Shown here in pieces: positions 48,401 through 60,270 of a stretch of DNA of 64,000 bases (positions are counted from its first letter, which is position 1; the number at the start of each line of letters is the position of its first letter). Source of the stretch: Prinia subflava (Eukaryota > Chordata > Aves > Passeriformes > Cisticolidae); the NCBI RefSeq assembly GCF_021018805.1, contig NC_086248.1, positions 23,630,922 to 23,694,921 on the forward strand. Reading direction: 5' to 3'. Under the pieces are notes generated by a model. That model made no database searches and was not told where the DNA came from. It saw only the letters and a list, made by a program, of their open reading frames with translations. A program made the translations under genes and the position numbers.

Positions 48401-49834
48401 CTGTATGCTAAAAGCAAAACATGTTTTTGTGCAAAAAACTCTTTCATTAAGCAATTTTTCAAGCATCAAAACACCATTCCCATAGTTGCAGGTTATTTTT
48501 CCACAATATTTTTATCTCTGTGTAATACAAGCCCTCCACATAGATGTGTCATCTCTAAACTGAACAGCAGCAATAGGACCCTTCAATTAAACAGACCAGT
48601 TATTCTCAACCAGGGAGTTAAATGCTCAAGTTCATATCCCCACACTGGAACTGGCATGTGGTGGAGGAATAAGGATAGGGGGAAAAAATTAAAAGCTATC
48701 AAAAAAACTTTGTTAATATTCTACTCTCGTGTTAATGACTGACGGCTAAGGTGGGAATTTGGTAAGGATCTTAGAAGAGCAATGATGCTGTGAGGATGTG
48801 CCAGAACCACCAATGGCTGATTAGAGCTTCACTGGTTCTGTGCAAAACCCAGCCTTGCTCCTCTGTTCTGCAAAACAACCTTTTAGGGTGTTGACTGAGT
48901 AAGATTTTAAAAAGCAAAGACTGAAAAACAGATACAGACAGACATAGCAAAGTATGAAAAGGTGCAGCAACAAAAAAGTAAGGAGAGCGGTGGAAAACGA
49001 CATAACTTCTATGCTAGGGCTCCTCACACATGCAGTTGGCCACGCAGTCACTGCAGGTTCAAAGATGGTTATCTCCTTCCAAGGCCATGCATCTCTCCTT
49101 TGAAGGCAACACAACACTAAAGGATGTAAATAAAACACTCCAAGAGGATTGTTTTTCATACACTGTAAAGCGTAGTTAAAACCTGGCAACATTACTGTGT
49201 TCTCCCAGAGAAACATCTGTTTCTCATCCCTCAGGACGCAAAACTGTAGTTTAACAGCTTCCTAAATGTGTATTTTAGGACACAAAGTCAACCCCACAGA
49301 TGCTCAGAAAACTGCACTGTGCTATCTGCAACCTCTACCTGAGCTGATGCATTGTTTGAGCCTGAAGCGTGTTGTAAAACCAAGAAGCATTCAGTCTGCA
49401 CAACTGGAAATTCATCATAGCTCTGCAATTGTTCAACTAGAGTTTAAATTTGAGTCTCTGATCTAAACAAGCCCAGCACTGAATTTAGAAAGTATGAGAC
49501 AATTAAGACAGACTTTAAAAAAGGAGAAACATTTGAAAACAACATTAGCAGTCCCTTCCTGCACCATAATGCAACCACTTAGCAGTGGTGATAGAACAAG
49601 AAATCAATACAAAGAAGTTCCAAAGGATATTATTTTTATTCTGCAAGGCATGACCAGATTTGCAGCCTGCTTTTGTGTGCTTCAAAGAGAGATGATGATG
49701 GTTTAGAAAGGGCTAAAAAAAGAATAAAGAACTTAAAGGTTCTGGGAACCTGTCAAGTAAAAGTGGAGAAATGGGTATGGACTCTGGAAAATTACTTTGG
49801 AACCTAATGAAAGCTGCAAAACCAGAGGACAGAG

Positions 49835-50412
49835 TGTCATGGTTTGACTCTAGCTGGTAAATAACACCCCACAGCTGCTTGCTCACCCCTCTGCAGACCT
49901 GGTAGAATAGGGGAGAGAATCAGAAAAAGGTAAAGCCTTTTCTGGTAAAGCCTAAAGAACAGTTTAGTGAATGAACTAAAATTAACAATTACAATAACAA
50001 CAATAATGAAAAAGGAGATAACAAGAAGAGAAAGGGAGAAATAAAACCCAAGAAAGTGATGCACAATACAATTGCTCACCACTCACAGACCAATGCCCAG
50101 CCCATCCCTGAATAGCAATCAGAGCCTCCCAGCCAACTTCCCTCAGTTTACACACTGACCATGACATTCTGCAGTGTGGAATGTCCCTTTGGCCAGTTTG
50201 GGTCAGCTGTCCTCATTGTGCTGACTCCCAGCTTCTTATGCACCTGCTCCCTGGCAGAGCATGGAACACTGAGAAGTCCTTGATTTAAAGTACATTCTGC
50301 TCACCAACAATTCAAACATCAGTGTGTTATCAACATTATTCTCATACTAAGCCCAAAACACAGCACTGTACCAACTACTGAGAAGAAAATTATTCCAGAT
50401 GAAACCAGGACA
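49835..50412 (-). mobile_element. Solo LTR of an avian endogenous retrovirus, ERVL-like, with intact target-site duplication
   Basis: The 578-bp element begins TGTCATGG and ends CAGGACA on the plus strand (TG...CA termini). It is flanked by a perfect 5-bp direct repeat, CAGAG, at 49830-49834 and 50413-50417. On the minus strand it opens TGTCCTGGTTTCATCTGG and contains TGTTGATAACACACTGATG and CAGCTGACCCAAACTGGCC, which I recognise from an LTR family common in birds. Five-base duplications fit ERVL-type integrases. No internal genes remain, so this is the product of LTR-LTR recombination. It lies in intron 1 in the same orientation as ELOVL5. Confidence 0.88.
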
Positions 50413-53400
50413 CAGAGCTCTTACTATGTGAACTCACGTGACAAATGGTCTGACACCATCAACTCTAAAAATGACTCACAGCCATGCACAATTTTTACCT
50501 GTAAGAATGTGGAGGCAGCAGCAACAACTGATGCATTAACAGGGCAATGACCTACACTGGAAACACAGAGGCCTTTCCTTGATTACCTGTACTACTATTA
50601 TTTTACTCCTTATTTTTAACTGAACAAACGCAGTACTCCTTATTGACTTGCTCAGTGACATCTCTCTCAATTGCTGTGTAAGGATGTGCCACCTTGTATT
50701 GCTGGTGTTCCCTCATACTTGTGCTCTCCTCTACTTACACATTACACTGTGTTTTAAGCTCTTGCAGGTGGTGATGGAGACTTTCATATTAAAACTTCCC
50801 AGCCCATGTTGAGTCTAGTGGCTGGGGCCTGGCAAACCCCTCTGACAGCCAGAGCAAACAAGAGGCTGCAGAGGCAACCGTGGTCTAAGCTGCACCTTCT
50901 GGGTGGCAAACAAGTCAGAATTAAAAAAAATAGGAAAATACCTACTCAAATCTTTTGAAAGAGGCTTTTCTGCTTTGGCATGTTACAGAGGCAGAGAAAA
51001 AAATGCATAAGTAACCAGGCCTGCTGGACTGATAGCTTACTTTCTGTCACTATATCACATACATTAATAAAAAAAGAACATTCTGCACCCTGTTGTACAA
51101 ACGCAGGCCTTTCCCCTATTAAAGAGGCTTTATGCATGCACAAAGTCATGCTCACAAGATTAATGCAAACCTTAACAACATGCCAAAAGGCCACAGTACA
51201 CCAAGTGAATCAAAGGATAAATGTATGATGCAAGGGATAAACGCATGACCCTAATTTAGGACAACCAGCTGAGCTTGCACCAGTTCACAGGGTCTGTGAT
51301 CAGCTAAGAGCAAACTCTCCACATTTGTACTGCAGAACAGAAAGGAACCACCAAACCACAATCAGACATTCACCGTAAGCATCTGCCCTGCAATCCACAG
51401 AAGAAGCACGTACATAAAATGCAACTTTCACTGTGCTCCTCAAAGCCAAATGCAGATTTGTGTGCCTGTCCCAACAGTGGCCTGCAGCTACCACACAGCC
51501 CTTCCTCAAGAGCATGCACGCAGCCATGTGGATGCACTGACCCCACCGATGGTTTCCGACACAGGCCACCCCAAGTAACACAACATTTGAACTTCAACAT
51601 GCAAAAAGGTTTCTCAAGTTTCTTTTCCTAAAGGGCAGGGTGATGTTAAACATTAAAGAATGTCATCCTTCTAACCAGTTAAAGGATTAATTATTGTTAT
51701 TTAAGTCAAAGGTTCTCCCTACTGTTTGGCAAGGAGATGATTCTCAAATGATGATTTGAAACACTACTGTTTTTAAAAGTAACCCAAGAGCAGGAAATAT
51801 TGCTTCAGGAAAAGGTTAACTGAAGCTTTCTGATTCAATTATGTGCATAGAAATAGCATATCTAAAGGGAAGCCTACATAGATTAAGGTATAAAGGCCTC
51901 TAGTTTCCCAAATCTTCACTGTCTCAAGTGAACCCAAACCTGAGGACATGGGATCAGCTCAGGGACTAGGCCTCTACATTCAGACCATGTTGACAATGAT
52001 TCTGCAATGGCAAATGTAAGAGTAGATTTTTTTTATTCAAGCTTCAAGATCTCTATTTAAATATAGGTGTCATGGTTTTAACTCAGCAGAGGAGCTGCTC
52101 CTCCACAAATGTGTGGTCTGCTCCAAACCTTATCTGTATGGCATCTAAAGGAAGAAGGCATTTTCCCACAACTAGCATTTGCTACTCCTTAGTCAACACG
52201 GGCACAGCAGAAATACAGCTTTGACCCAAAATGCTTCCCAGCAAAAATTGAGGGAGAAAAAAGAAGAAAAAAGGCAAACTTGCCTTCTAATGAATTAACT
52301 TGCTAAACATATGAGGTGTATTCGGTTTAATAAACTAAACGACATTATTCTACAAATTAATACTTGTTAGTTTTTGTCTAACCCTGCTAACATCCTTAAG
52401 ATGACACCAACAGAAACTCCCACTGGCATACAGGAAAGCTGGAGTGTTACCTGAAATCAAGACTACATCCTTTTTGAAATCAAGTACATGTGTTACAGCA
52501 GAGAGCCTGAACATAGGAAGAAAGCAATTACCCTCCAGTCACCGCAAAGACAGCTGGCAAGAAGAGAAACAGTTTTCTCAAGGTCAAGAGGGAGAGGAGT
52601 GCTTCCAAGTGATAACAGAAGAACAGCCACTTTGTTCGAATCACTGACCCAGAGACTCAAAGAGGAGGGTTATGTAGGGATCAAAGTGCAGGGCACAATT
52701 TGAAAATGCAGGAAAAAAGGCTCATTCCACATTTGCTGTGTTGCACAAGCAAGTTTTATCTCCTTTAAATGTTAGGGCAACTCAGCATATTTAGGCACTG
52801 CCCAAAGCATATCATTTGGCAGGCAAATGTTTGATATGAAGTTTTGACATAGCGGTCAATTAAATACAGACAACTCTGGCTTAAATACAAGTTCATGAAA
52901 TGTCTGTATATTTCTACCTGCCCAGTACACCATCGGTCATTAACAAAGCTATCATTAATGAAGCACAACCTCTACAGTTAATAAAGGTTTAATAAGGGCA
53001 TGAAAAATACCCAGTTGCAATGAGATGCCATGGCCACGTCAACTCACAGCACTGAGCTCAGCATAAGTAGCATGATTCATTTGTTCATGGAGAAGTGACA
53101 ATTGCGCTTAACAGTGTGCATTTTTTGTAAAATCTGTACACCTGTAAGGAGGCTTATTCCTGTTTCACAAGAGTCAACTATTTCACCAAGAAAATTAAAT
53201 AATTCTCCAAAGCATCCGATACAGCAGGAAAGCATTTACTAACCACATACTTCAGACAAGTTTGCTCTTGTGCTCTTATTTACCCTGTAAGATGATGTGT
53301 TCTAAATGCCAAAACACAAACAGAGAAACCAAGGCAATAAATTTCAGGAGATTAATTTCAATAAATAGATATAAGGAGACCCAATACATACACAGTCGAC

Positions 53401-56400
53401 AGCTACCTACAAGTTACTCCCATAATAAGATTGAAGGCAGCATTTATTTGATTTGTCAATCAAAAAAATCAATTCATGTCACTGTTTGCATTACCTTCAT
53501 CAAACAAAGATCTAACTGCCGTTCGGTCAGATGATGGGGACAGGTTTTGGTGCCCTCAGAAACTCAGATATAAATCACTTCTGCCAATCAGCACTAAGGA
53601 ACTGCAGGGATGTCAGCCTAAGCAATGCCCTCTTCACTGTATTGCTGCAATACCAAATTTAAACAGCCTTAGGAAAGGTCACAGCGAAGCAATCTGACCT
53701 GGAAAAAAGTTTTTAAAAAGACCAACTTCTACGTAATTCATTGATTATGCTTTTCATTTGTCCTTGTGTGTTCTTCTATTTAAGAGAAAAAACATTTTCA
53801 AAGTTAGTATGCACAAAGTGCAGGAATCTCTGCATTTTTAACACATTTAAGAATCACAAAACAAATTAGCAACTACATTACAAAGATTATTGTCAGTTTT
53901 GTGAAGTGTCTGGATGCACATGGGGAAGTGTGCTCTGACTGTCATGCAGAAAGCATCAATTTCTTCAGTTTATGATATAGCAAAACAGCTTTGAAAAGCT
54001 TATGCTGCAGCCTGGAAGAATGTAATTTTGTACATTGTAAAAAACAAGAAAACAAAAGCATTACTGCAAGAGCTGAGACCAACAGCCTGCATGGTATTCC
54101 TATGTCTAAACAGTTTTAGAGATCTCACCCCCATACAACTAATTCAGAACACGGTAATGACAGAAGGTGACAGAAGGGGATTGACATTAAGAGGACAAAA
54201 TGAATGAGTTGTTATGCAGGCAGGGTTAAAGTAAACAGCATAATTACCTATACTGCCTTCACGCCCTAAAGGAAGAGCTGCCAAATCTAAGTGGAGCTTT
54301 TGGAGCTGTGAAGAGCCAACACTTTGCTTGCATCCATCCTAAGACAGCAGGAATAGAACAACATGCCAAGAAAGAACAGGTACAGGTATTTCTGGCTGTG
54401 CTCTCCAGCAATGAAAGAGCACCTCTGCCTCTCTAAGTTCAAAGTCAGAGAACAAAACCTCCAAGTCCTGAACAAAAAAAAAAAAACCCAACACACCACC
54501 AAGAGCCCATTCACTCCAAAGGGCTTTCTCAGTCCAGATGAGCCTTCCTGGCATGAGCTGTCACAGGGAACGACTCCGCACAGCACAGGCACTCTGGCTT
54601 CCTGCCGCCGTGCTGGGAACCCAGACACAGAGAGCTGTCACCCACCATGGGGGCAGCAGGGTGACACCCGACATGGCACTGAGCCCACCTCCCACCCAGG
54701 CACTGCTCCGGACCACCACACTGCTCCTGCCCTGCCTGCCGGGCAGGCAGCAGCGAGAATGAACGCTCACTGGGGACACCCTTTTAGCACTAGGTCCAAG
54801 AGGGTCAGAGGGACAACAGCACACAGAGGCATGACACTATTTTAACATGGCACTGTAGGCAACCGCTGCTTCTCTCCCTAATTTTTTTCTCAGGTGGGAC
54901 ACAGACAGCATTAACTGGGAGATTTGCTTTGTCTGCCACCGAGCGAGGGTTGCTGAGACCACCAGAAGAAGGCAGGAGACAAGTATTTTAACCTTGTGCT
55001 TCGTCTGGGTGTCTTTTTTTTCCTAGCTCAGCAGAAACAGAAGCTTTTGATGTTGCAGTGTTTACTGCTCCAAAAACGAAGAAGGTAAAGGAATGAGGTC
55101 AGCTCAGTACTTGAGAGCATTTAACGAATTAGCAACTGAATGTCATTTATGAGGAACATGCCTGCAAAGGGGCAGCTCTGGATCAAGCTCAGCACTGGCC
55201 TCTCCATCTGTGGCTGCTGGACTTGAGCACCAGGTCAGCCTGAAATCCTAAAATATTGTCAGTTCCACCATCATTCCCAAAAATCTGAATCTTCAAACAT
55301 GTTTTCAAAAATCTGCTCCTAGCAAGTTGCAAAAGAAAGTACAATTAAAGGAACTGTCCAAAGGCCTGATGGATCTACAATAATATTTCAAATTTACTTT
55401 TTTTTTTTTGTTCTGTTAACTTATCGTCTCTAAGTTAATTCCTCTTATAAACAACACAAAAGGGAAAGAAGAGATTAGACTAGAGAATTCAAAATATTTT
55501 ATTTCAATTCTGGCTGTACTAAAGACAAAGAATGGAACAAGAAGAATTCATGCTGAGAAATTTAAGAACAACATCAACTTACTAAAAATACTGCAATAAG
55601 TAAACCCAGAGACTGGTCAGACGGCATATAAACTCAATATCATTAAGGACACTATATTTAAGTACCAAATATCATGAGTTTTAATCAAAGATAGTCCATC
55701 TGATCAGCTGCTGCTAGGTAAAAGGCACTAACTCACAAAGTGCAGCTGTCTTTTAAAAAGCAGCATGAAGCACACAGACCATCAGGCAGAACTTTGCCAG
55801 CTTGCAAGACAAAGCCACACTGCATATTCATTTCACTGCTGCTCTCCCTGGTTGCATTTGAATGCTAAAATACAGGAGACTTAAGTCAGAACACATGACA
55901 AATTCACGTAGCTACTTATGAATAAAAAACACAAAGATCTTCCAGCATGCATTATAAATGTAATGTGTGCCTTGCACGAAATTTAGTAAAGTCAAGCAAA
56001 ATCCTGGCATGTCTTTTAGTGCTCTTGACCAGTATCAGCTGGCAAAAGCATCCCAGAGGGCAAATCCATGCTGAACTTCGGCAACTCAGCACAGCGGTCC
56101 TTTTCATTTGCTCATAAATTCACATAAAGCTGGGATCTCCACCCAGCTGACCCCAGTCATCTACAGGTACCTCAAGTTTCAAGTAAAATCCTCCCTCTGT
56201 GTGCAAGTACAGCTAACCCTAGCAAGAATACATGCGTTGGCTACTTGCTGCTTTGAAAGCAGACCATGTCTAGTGCACCAGAAACACATGAATACTTATA
56301 TTAAACTCCAGCTTTTATTGCTAAACAGCTTCAGACGATCACGTGTGCCACAGGCTGACTCTCCCCGACACGGCTTCAGCTGCTGTTAGCAGCGGTGAGC

Positions 56401-57965
56401 CTGCACCAGGACTTATCTCCAGCTACGGAGTATTTTAACAGCACAGGAAAATCTCTGGCTGCGACTGCACCGAAGGAGCGAGGAGGGCTTAGAGTGAAAC
56501 ACACCGCAAAACTCCTCAGCGTTATTCACAAACTCTTATTTCATCCAAATAAATCCCTCCCTCTACGCTAGCAGCTTAATACTGGTGCAGCAGCACCATT
56601 AGCCCGCATCTACAAACACTTCGCAGCCGCCAAGCCTCCACCCAGCCGCGGCCAGCGCCGATAATTCCACCGGCGGTTTACGGCGGGCCCGAGGCTGCCC
56701 GCTCCCGGCAGCGAGCTGCCGTGCCAGAGATAACCTCACCCTGGAAGCAACCTGGCCCAAAACTCCCGCGAAAGGCTGTGCCGCCACGGGAGACGCCTCA
56801 GCCTCCTCTAGTTTCAGCTGCAGGGCGTGTTTCCATTTGCACAGAGCGGCTTTGGAGACTTCCTGATGGGAAGCATCCCAACTGCAGCCATGCCCCTGCC
56901 TTGTTTTCCCTTGCCATCGCTAGGAGCCGGCTGAGCCCTTTGCTGGAGTTTTCTGTCACAGCCACGAGAACTCTGCCATGGCACCGAATCCCACAGCATG
57001 AGAGATCACCCGAAGCACTGAGAATACAAATGAGCCTCACGGAGCACTGCCGCTCAGCCGCGGCTGGGACACGGCGCGGGCAGGGCAGCGGCTGCCCGAG
57101 GGAGGAACGCCTCTGACAAGGCTGCCAAGAGCCCTCCTTGCTGAGCAAGCCAAGGTGCTACTATTCCTGCCCAGGTCTGCAAAACTGACCTTTTGTCTGC
57201 AGACTCACAGCACAGATCGATACCGGAAAGCTCTCTGGAGTGGGATCCTCAGATGCTGCATCCCTGGGAATCAGGGGAAAGGAATGAGGGCAGAAAAGCA
57301 ACAAACGCAGGCAGAGAAGGAGAAAAACACAACTACCCAAGGCAATACCTCACACAACCCCGGGCACTGCTTCTAATGCTGCTGGTGCCCGAGGGCTTCC
57401 AGGAGATGAAGAGATAAAAGGAAAGTCATAAAGTTTTTACGAAAGTCCCTGCACAGGCATCTGACACACTGACACATTTCTATCGTTTGCCCTTCCTTTT
57501 CCTCTCATTTCCTAAGGCATGTACTCCTTAAACATCTAGGCTTTAAAACGGCCTGGCCCCTTTCAGAAGCACTGCACATCTCCAGGGCGCTGGTTTAACG
57601 GGGGTCAGCCCTGTCCCACACACAGACCCGGGAACTGCCGTACCAGCGGCTCCAGTTCTAAAACAGAAAGGCGGTCAGGGGGGCTGGGCAAGAGCTCAGG
57701 GAAGAAGGAGAAGTAACAGCCTTCCCTTCTGAGGCCGACAGCCCTTCCGCTGACACCCTGCCTCTCCGCCGGGCAGCTCCCCCGGTCGGCAGCAGCCGCC
57801 TAAGCGGGGCCGGGCTGGCGGGATGCACACCCCACACACCCGCCACGGCGGAAAAACACGCATCGGGGTTTCTGTGTGGAGCCCTTCGCGAGCTCCCCGG
57901 GAAGGCAGCTACGGCCGAGGATGGGGGCTGAGGTGCGGGGTCGCCTCCCTTCCTGCCCCTGTGAT

Positions 57966-57975
57966 TTCACCCCAC
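57966..57975 (+). promoter_or_regulatory. Sterol-response-element-like site at the start of intron 1
   Basis: The sequence TTCACCCCAC matches nine of ten positions of the classical SREBP site ATCACCCCAC. It lies inside the CpG island, about 0.4 kb into intron 1. ELOVL5 is a known SREBP-1c target, so the match is credible, but one mismatch in GC-rich sequence can arise by chance. Confidence 0.35.
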
Positions 57976-58390
57976 CCCGTGCCCCGCACGGCGGAAGGCG
58001 CTGCCGCCGCCCGGGATGCAGTATCCATGGCAATGCGGGATTGCATCATGCTCTTGACTAAACTGCACCGGGAAAAAGACGCTCCCGGCGAGAGCCCCGT
58101 CCCTTCCGCCGCCCCGTCCCCTCCCTTCCCCGGCCGGCCTGCCCGCCACTGCCGTCCCCGGCCGCAGCCCCGCCGCTCCCCGCCGGGCGCCAAGCCTCCG
58201 CTCCGCGCACCGCCAGCGCTGCCGCCGCACTTGTTGCGCGCCCCGCGGAACGGCGCCGCCCGCCCGCCCTAGTCCCCGTCCCCCTTGTCCTCCGCATCCC
58301 TCTCTGGGCCCGGGCGGCCGCGCCGCATCCCGTCTCCGGGTGGGGAGCCCCGGGCGCTGCGCTCCCTCCGGGCCGGGAACGCGGCCCTAC

Positions 58391-58510
58391 CTGGCGGCGG
58401 CGGCGGCGGCGCTGGGGGCGGCGGGCGGCACCGGCCGGTCTGTCCCGCTGCGAGCCGCGGGGCGGGGCCGAGGGGCGGGCGCGGGGCGGCGGGCCCCGCC
58501 CCCCGCCGGC
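58391..58510 (-). other. ELOVL5: Probable non-coding exon 1 of ELOVL5 (5' UTR); outer end not determined
   Basis: Coding exon 2 starts with 11 untranslated bases after a splice acceptor, so at least one upstream non-coding exon must exist. Inside the CpG island the minus strand reads CGCCAG|GTAGGG, with the donor GT at plus 58390-58389. This is the best donor I see there and it lies just downstream of a GCC repeat. The transcription start is not visible. I place the outer end near 58510 only because the CRE elements at 58524 and 58574 would then lie directly upstream. An alternative donor, GTGAGC at about 58548, is weaker because C precedes it. The exon is inferred, not proven. Confidence 0.5.
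58393..58410. repeat. Trinucleotide repeat, six GGC units (GCC on the ELOVL5 strand)
   Basis: Six uninterrupted GGC units on the plus strand. On the minus strand they are GCC repeats that end two bases before the predicted exon 1 splice donor, so they would lie at the 3' end of the non-coding exon. Confidence 0.8.
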
Positions 58511-58523
58511 CGTGGGCTGACGG

Positions 58524-58531
58524 TGACGTCA
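58524..58531. promoter_or_regulatory. Perfect palindromic cAMP-response element, proximal copy
   Basis: The octamer TGACGTCA is the consensus binding site for CREB/ATF factors. It lies in the CpG island just upstream of the predicted ELOVL5 exon 1. A second perfect copy lies 50 bp further upstream. Confidence 0.65.
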
Positions 58532-58573
58532 CAGTGGTGCGGGGGGCTCACGGGCGGCGGCGGAGGGGCGCTA

Positions 58574-58581
58574 TGACGTCA
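58574..58581. promoter_or_regulatory. Perfect palindromic cAMP-response element, distal copy
   Basis: A second TGACGTCA, starting exactly 50 bp from the first, which is close to five helical turns and puts both on the same DNA face. A CCAAT box follows 12 bp further upstream relative to ELOVL5. Confidence 0.65.
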
Positions 58582-58592
58582 CGGAGGCAGAG

Positions 58593-58597
58593 AGCCA
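58593..58597 (+). promoter_or_regulatory. CCAAT box (inverted relative to ELOVL5)
   Basis: The plus strand reads AGCCAATGGGGCGG, a strong NF-Y-type CCAAT core immediately joined to a GC box. NF-Y sites work in either orientation and often sit 60-120 bp upstream of the start in CpG-island promoters. NF-Y commonly cooperates with CREB and SREBP at lipid genes. Binding is inferred from sequence only. Confidence 0.5.
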
Positions 58598-58739
58598 ATG
58601 GGGCGGCTCGGGAGCGGCTCGTGAGGGGCTCCCGCCGGCCGGGCTCGCGGCCGCCGCGTCCAACAGGTCCCGGGCGGGCCGAGGAGCGGAGAGCAGAGAG
58701 CGGCTCCTCGGCCCTCAGCACGGGCCACGGCAGCGGGGG

Positions 58740-59629
58740 CCCTGTGAAAAACAATATGGGACCGTGTAATTAAAGACTGTCGTAATGAGATGAGCCGCGG
58801 GCCTACATTAAAGGTCCCGGGCAAATGTAGTTGATGTTTCCTGTGTTTCGAAGTAACGGGCTTTGCAACGTGAAAGCATTTTTGACTGTAAGTTCTGGCT
58901 GCAATTATGTAGGTAGTATTATAAGTCGGTTGTATAACAAAACCGCTGGTTTTGTGTAATTTCCATGCATACGCTGAGCCGGTCCCCACAGTGTCAGATG
59001 TCTGAGGAAGGAATCTCAAAGCACCCTCTTTGGCTCCTTTCCAATGGCAGGGATGCTCAGCAGAGGAGGAAAAGTTCTGTCCATGCTCTCCAGACACTTC
59101 ATTATCTCCCCGAGGTCCTCACGGGGTAACAGTGAGGGTGCCGTGTTGTTCGTATGGCAAACAAGAAGAAACCAGTTAGTTTCTTTCTCTCTCATGTATC
59201 CCCTCCTAATGGAAGATGACCTTTTAATTTTTCCCCCTCCCTAAGAGTTTGTTCCATCTCTTCATTAATTAAATGAAAATGCTACATAAATAAAGAGCAG
59301 CTTTGCTTTGCAAAGGAGGGGAGTCAAGCAGCAATTTGCATGGGTTTTATTCCAGATCACGTATCTCTATGGGAAGCAGTTAGCAATTTTAGAAAGCTGG
59401 AGTAAGAAGGGTTTCCTAGAGCTTTCCCTCAGCTATAGAAGACAGATGGTTGGGTAAAGCCATCAAAAGTGGCTATGCCAACCCAACATCAGTCCCTTCT
59501 CCTGGACCATTTCCACAGCCATTCACCATGGCCCATGTCCATGGCCACTTATCTGAAGCAATGTATTGCAACCTCACCTGATTGAAGCTGGGTGTGCAAA
59601 CAGCCCCCAGAGGTGATAGTCAAGAAGAG
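58740..59629. other. Region upstream of the ELOVL5 CpG island
   Basis: Unique-looking sequence between the promoter island and the CR1. The first 250 bp keep scattered CpGs (for example GCCGCGGGCC, TTCGAAGTAACGGG), so regulatory sequence or a divergent transcript could extend here. No gene seen. Confidence 0.5.
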
Positions 59630-60270
59630 GTCCCAGGAGGGCCAACCCTGTCTTGGGGTGCATCAGGCACAGCATCATCAGCTGGTCAAAGGAGGTGATT
59701 GCCCCACTGTGCTCTGCACTGGGGTGGCCTCACCTCAAGTCCTGTGAGCTATTTTGGTCACCACAATATAGGAAGGACATTAAGCTATTTGAGGATGTCA
59801 GAAGGAGGGCCACGAGGATGTGAAGGGCCTTGAGGGGAACCCGTATGAGGAGCAGCTGAGGTCACTTGGTCTGTTCAGCCTGGAGGAGACTGAGGGGAGA
59901 CTTCATTGTGCTTTTCAACATCGTTGAAAAGGAACAGGCACTGATCACTCTTGTGACCAGAGGCAGGATTGGAGAAAATGTCATGGAGCTGATTCAGGGG
60001 AGGTTTAGGGTGAATATCAGGAAAGAGGTTCTTCACCCAGAGGGTGCTCGGGCACTGGAACAGGCTCCCCAGGGAAGTGGTCACAGCACCAGCCTGACAG
60101 AGCTCAAGAAGCGTTTGGACAATGCTCTTGGGAACACGGTGTGACTCTTGGGGTGGCCTATGCAGGATCAGGAGTTGGACTCAATGGCCCTGAGGGGTCC
60201 CTCCAACTCAGCATATACTATAATTCTATGATTCTGTGATTCTATGATTCTATGATTCTATGACTCTATG
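59630..60270 (+). mobile_element. CR1 LINE 3' fragment with terminal octamer array, plus strand
   Basis: A 5'-truncated CR1 containing CATCAGCTGGTCAAAGGAGG, GAAGGGCCTTGAGGGGAACC, GAACAGGCTCCCCAGGGAAG and TGGCCCTGAGGGGTCCCTCC, ending in about six ATTCTATG-type octamers. That octamer tail, in place of poly-A, is diagnostic of CR1. It lies about 0.9 kb upstream of the ELOVL5 CpG island. Short frames over it are remnants or chance. Confidence 0.95.
60222..60270 (+). repeat. ATTCTATG octamer array (CR1 3' tail)
   Basis: About six tandem 8-bp units, ATTCTATG with single-base variants (ATTCTGTG, ACTCTATG). This is the 3' terminus of the adjoining CR1 and not an independent satellite. Confidence 0.92.

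Larger units (their letters stand above)
35712..58390 (-). other. ELOVL5: ELOVL5 intron 1 (about 22.7 kb)
   Basis: This intron separates the probable non-coding exon 1 from the ATG-bearing exon 2. Named contents are a minus-strand CR1 (38.6-39.7 kb), a possible ancient amniote repeat (40.8-40.9 kb), a perfect inverted repeat (41.74-41.80 kb), a plus-strand CR1 (42.9-43.5 kb), an A/C-only tract (45.3-45.5 kb) and a solo LTR (49.8-50.4 kb). The right end runs into the CpG island. I recognise no further exon. The remaining open frames are short, overlapping and without homology that I can see. Confidence 0.6.
57740..58735. promoter_or_regulatory. CpG island containing the ELOVL5 promoter
   Basis: The sequence changes abruptly from AT-rich DNA to very GC-rich, CpG-dense DNA with many GC-box-like GGGCGG and CCGCCC runs and no obvious TATA box. 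It is the only large island in the window and lies at the 5' end expected for ELOVL5 exon 1. A GC-rich shoulder extends to about 56590. Sequence to the right of 58740 returns quickly to normal composition. CpG-island promoters often fire in both directions, so a divergent non-coding transcript is possible but not shown. Confidence 0.85.

Noticed and set aside
52068..52135. TGTCATGGTTTTAACTCAGC, which resembles the start of an avian LTR
   Set aside because: Similarity fades after about 20 bp, and I find no matching right end or target duplication, so I did not annotate an element.
57823..58773. Long GC-rich frames over the CpG island (149, 162 and 172 codons)
   Set aside because: High GC content suppresses stop codons. 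The translations are P/R/G/A-rich with no homology, and frames on both strands are equally open.
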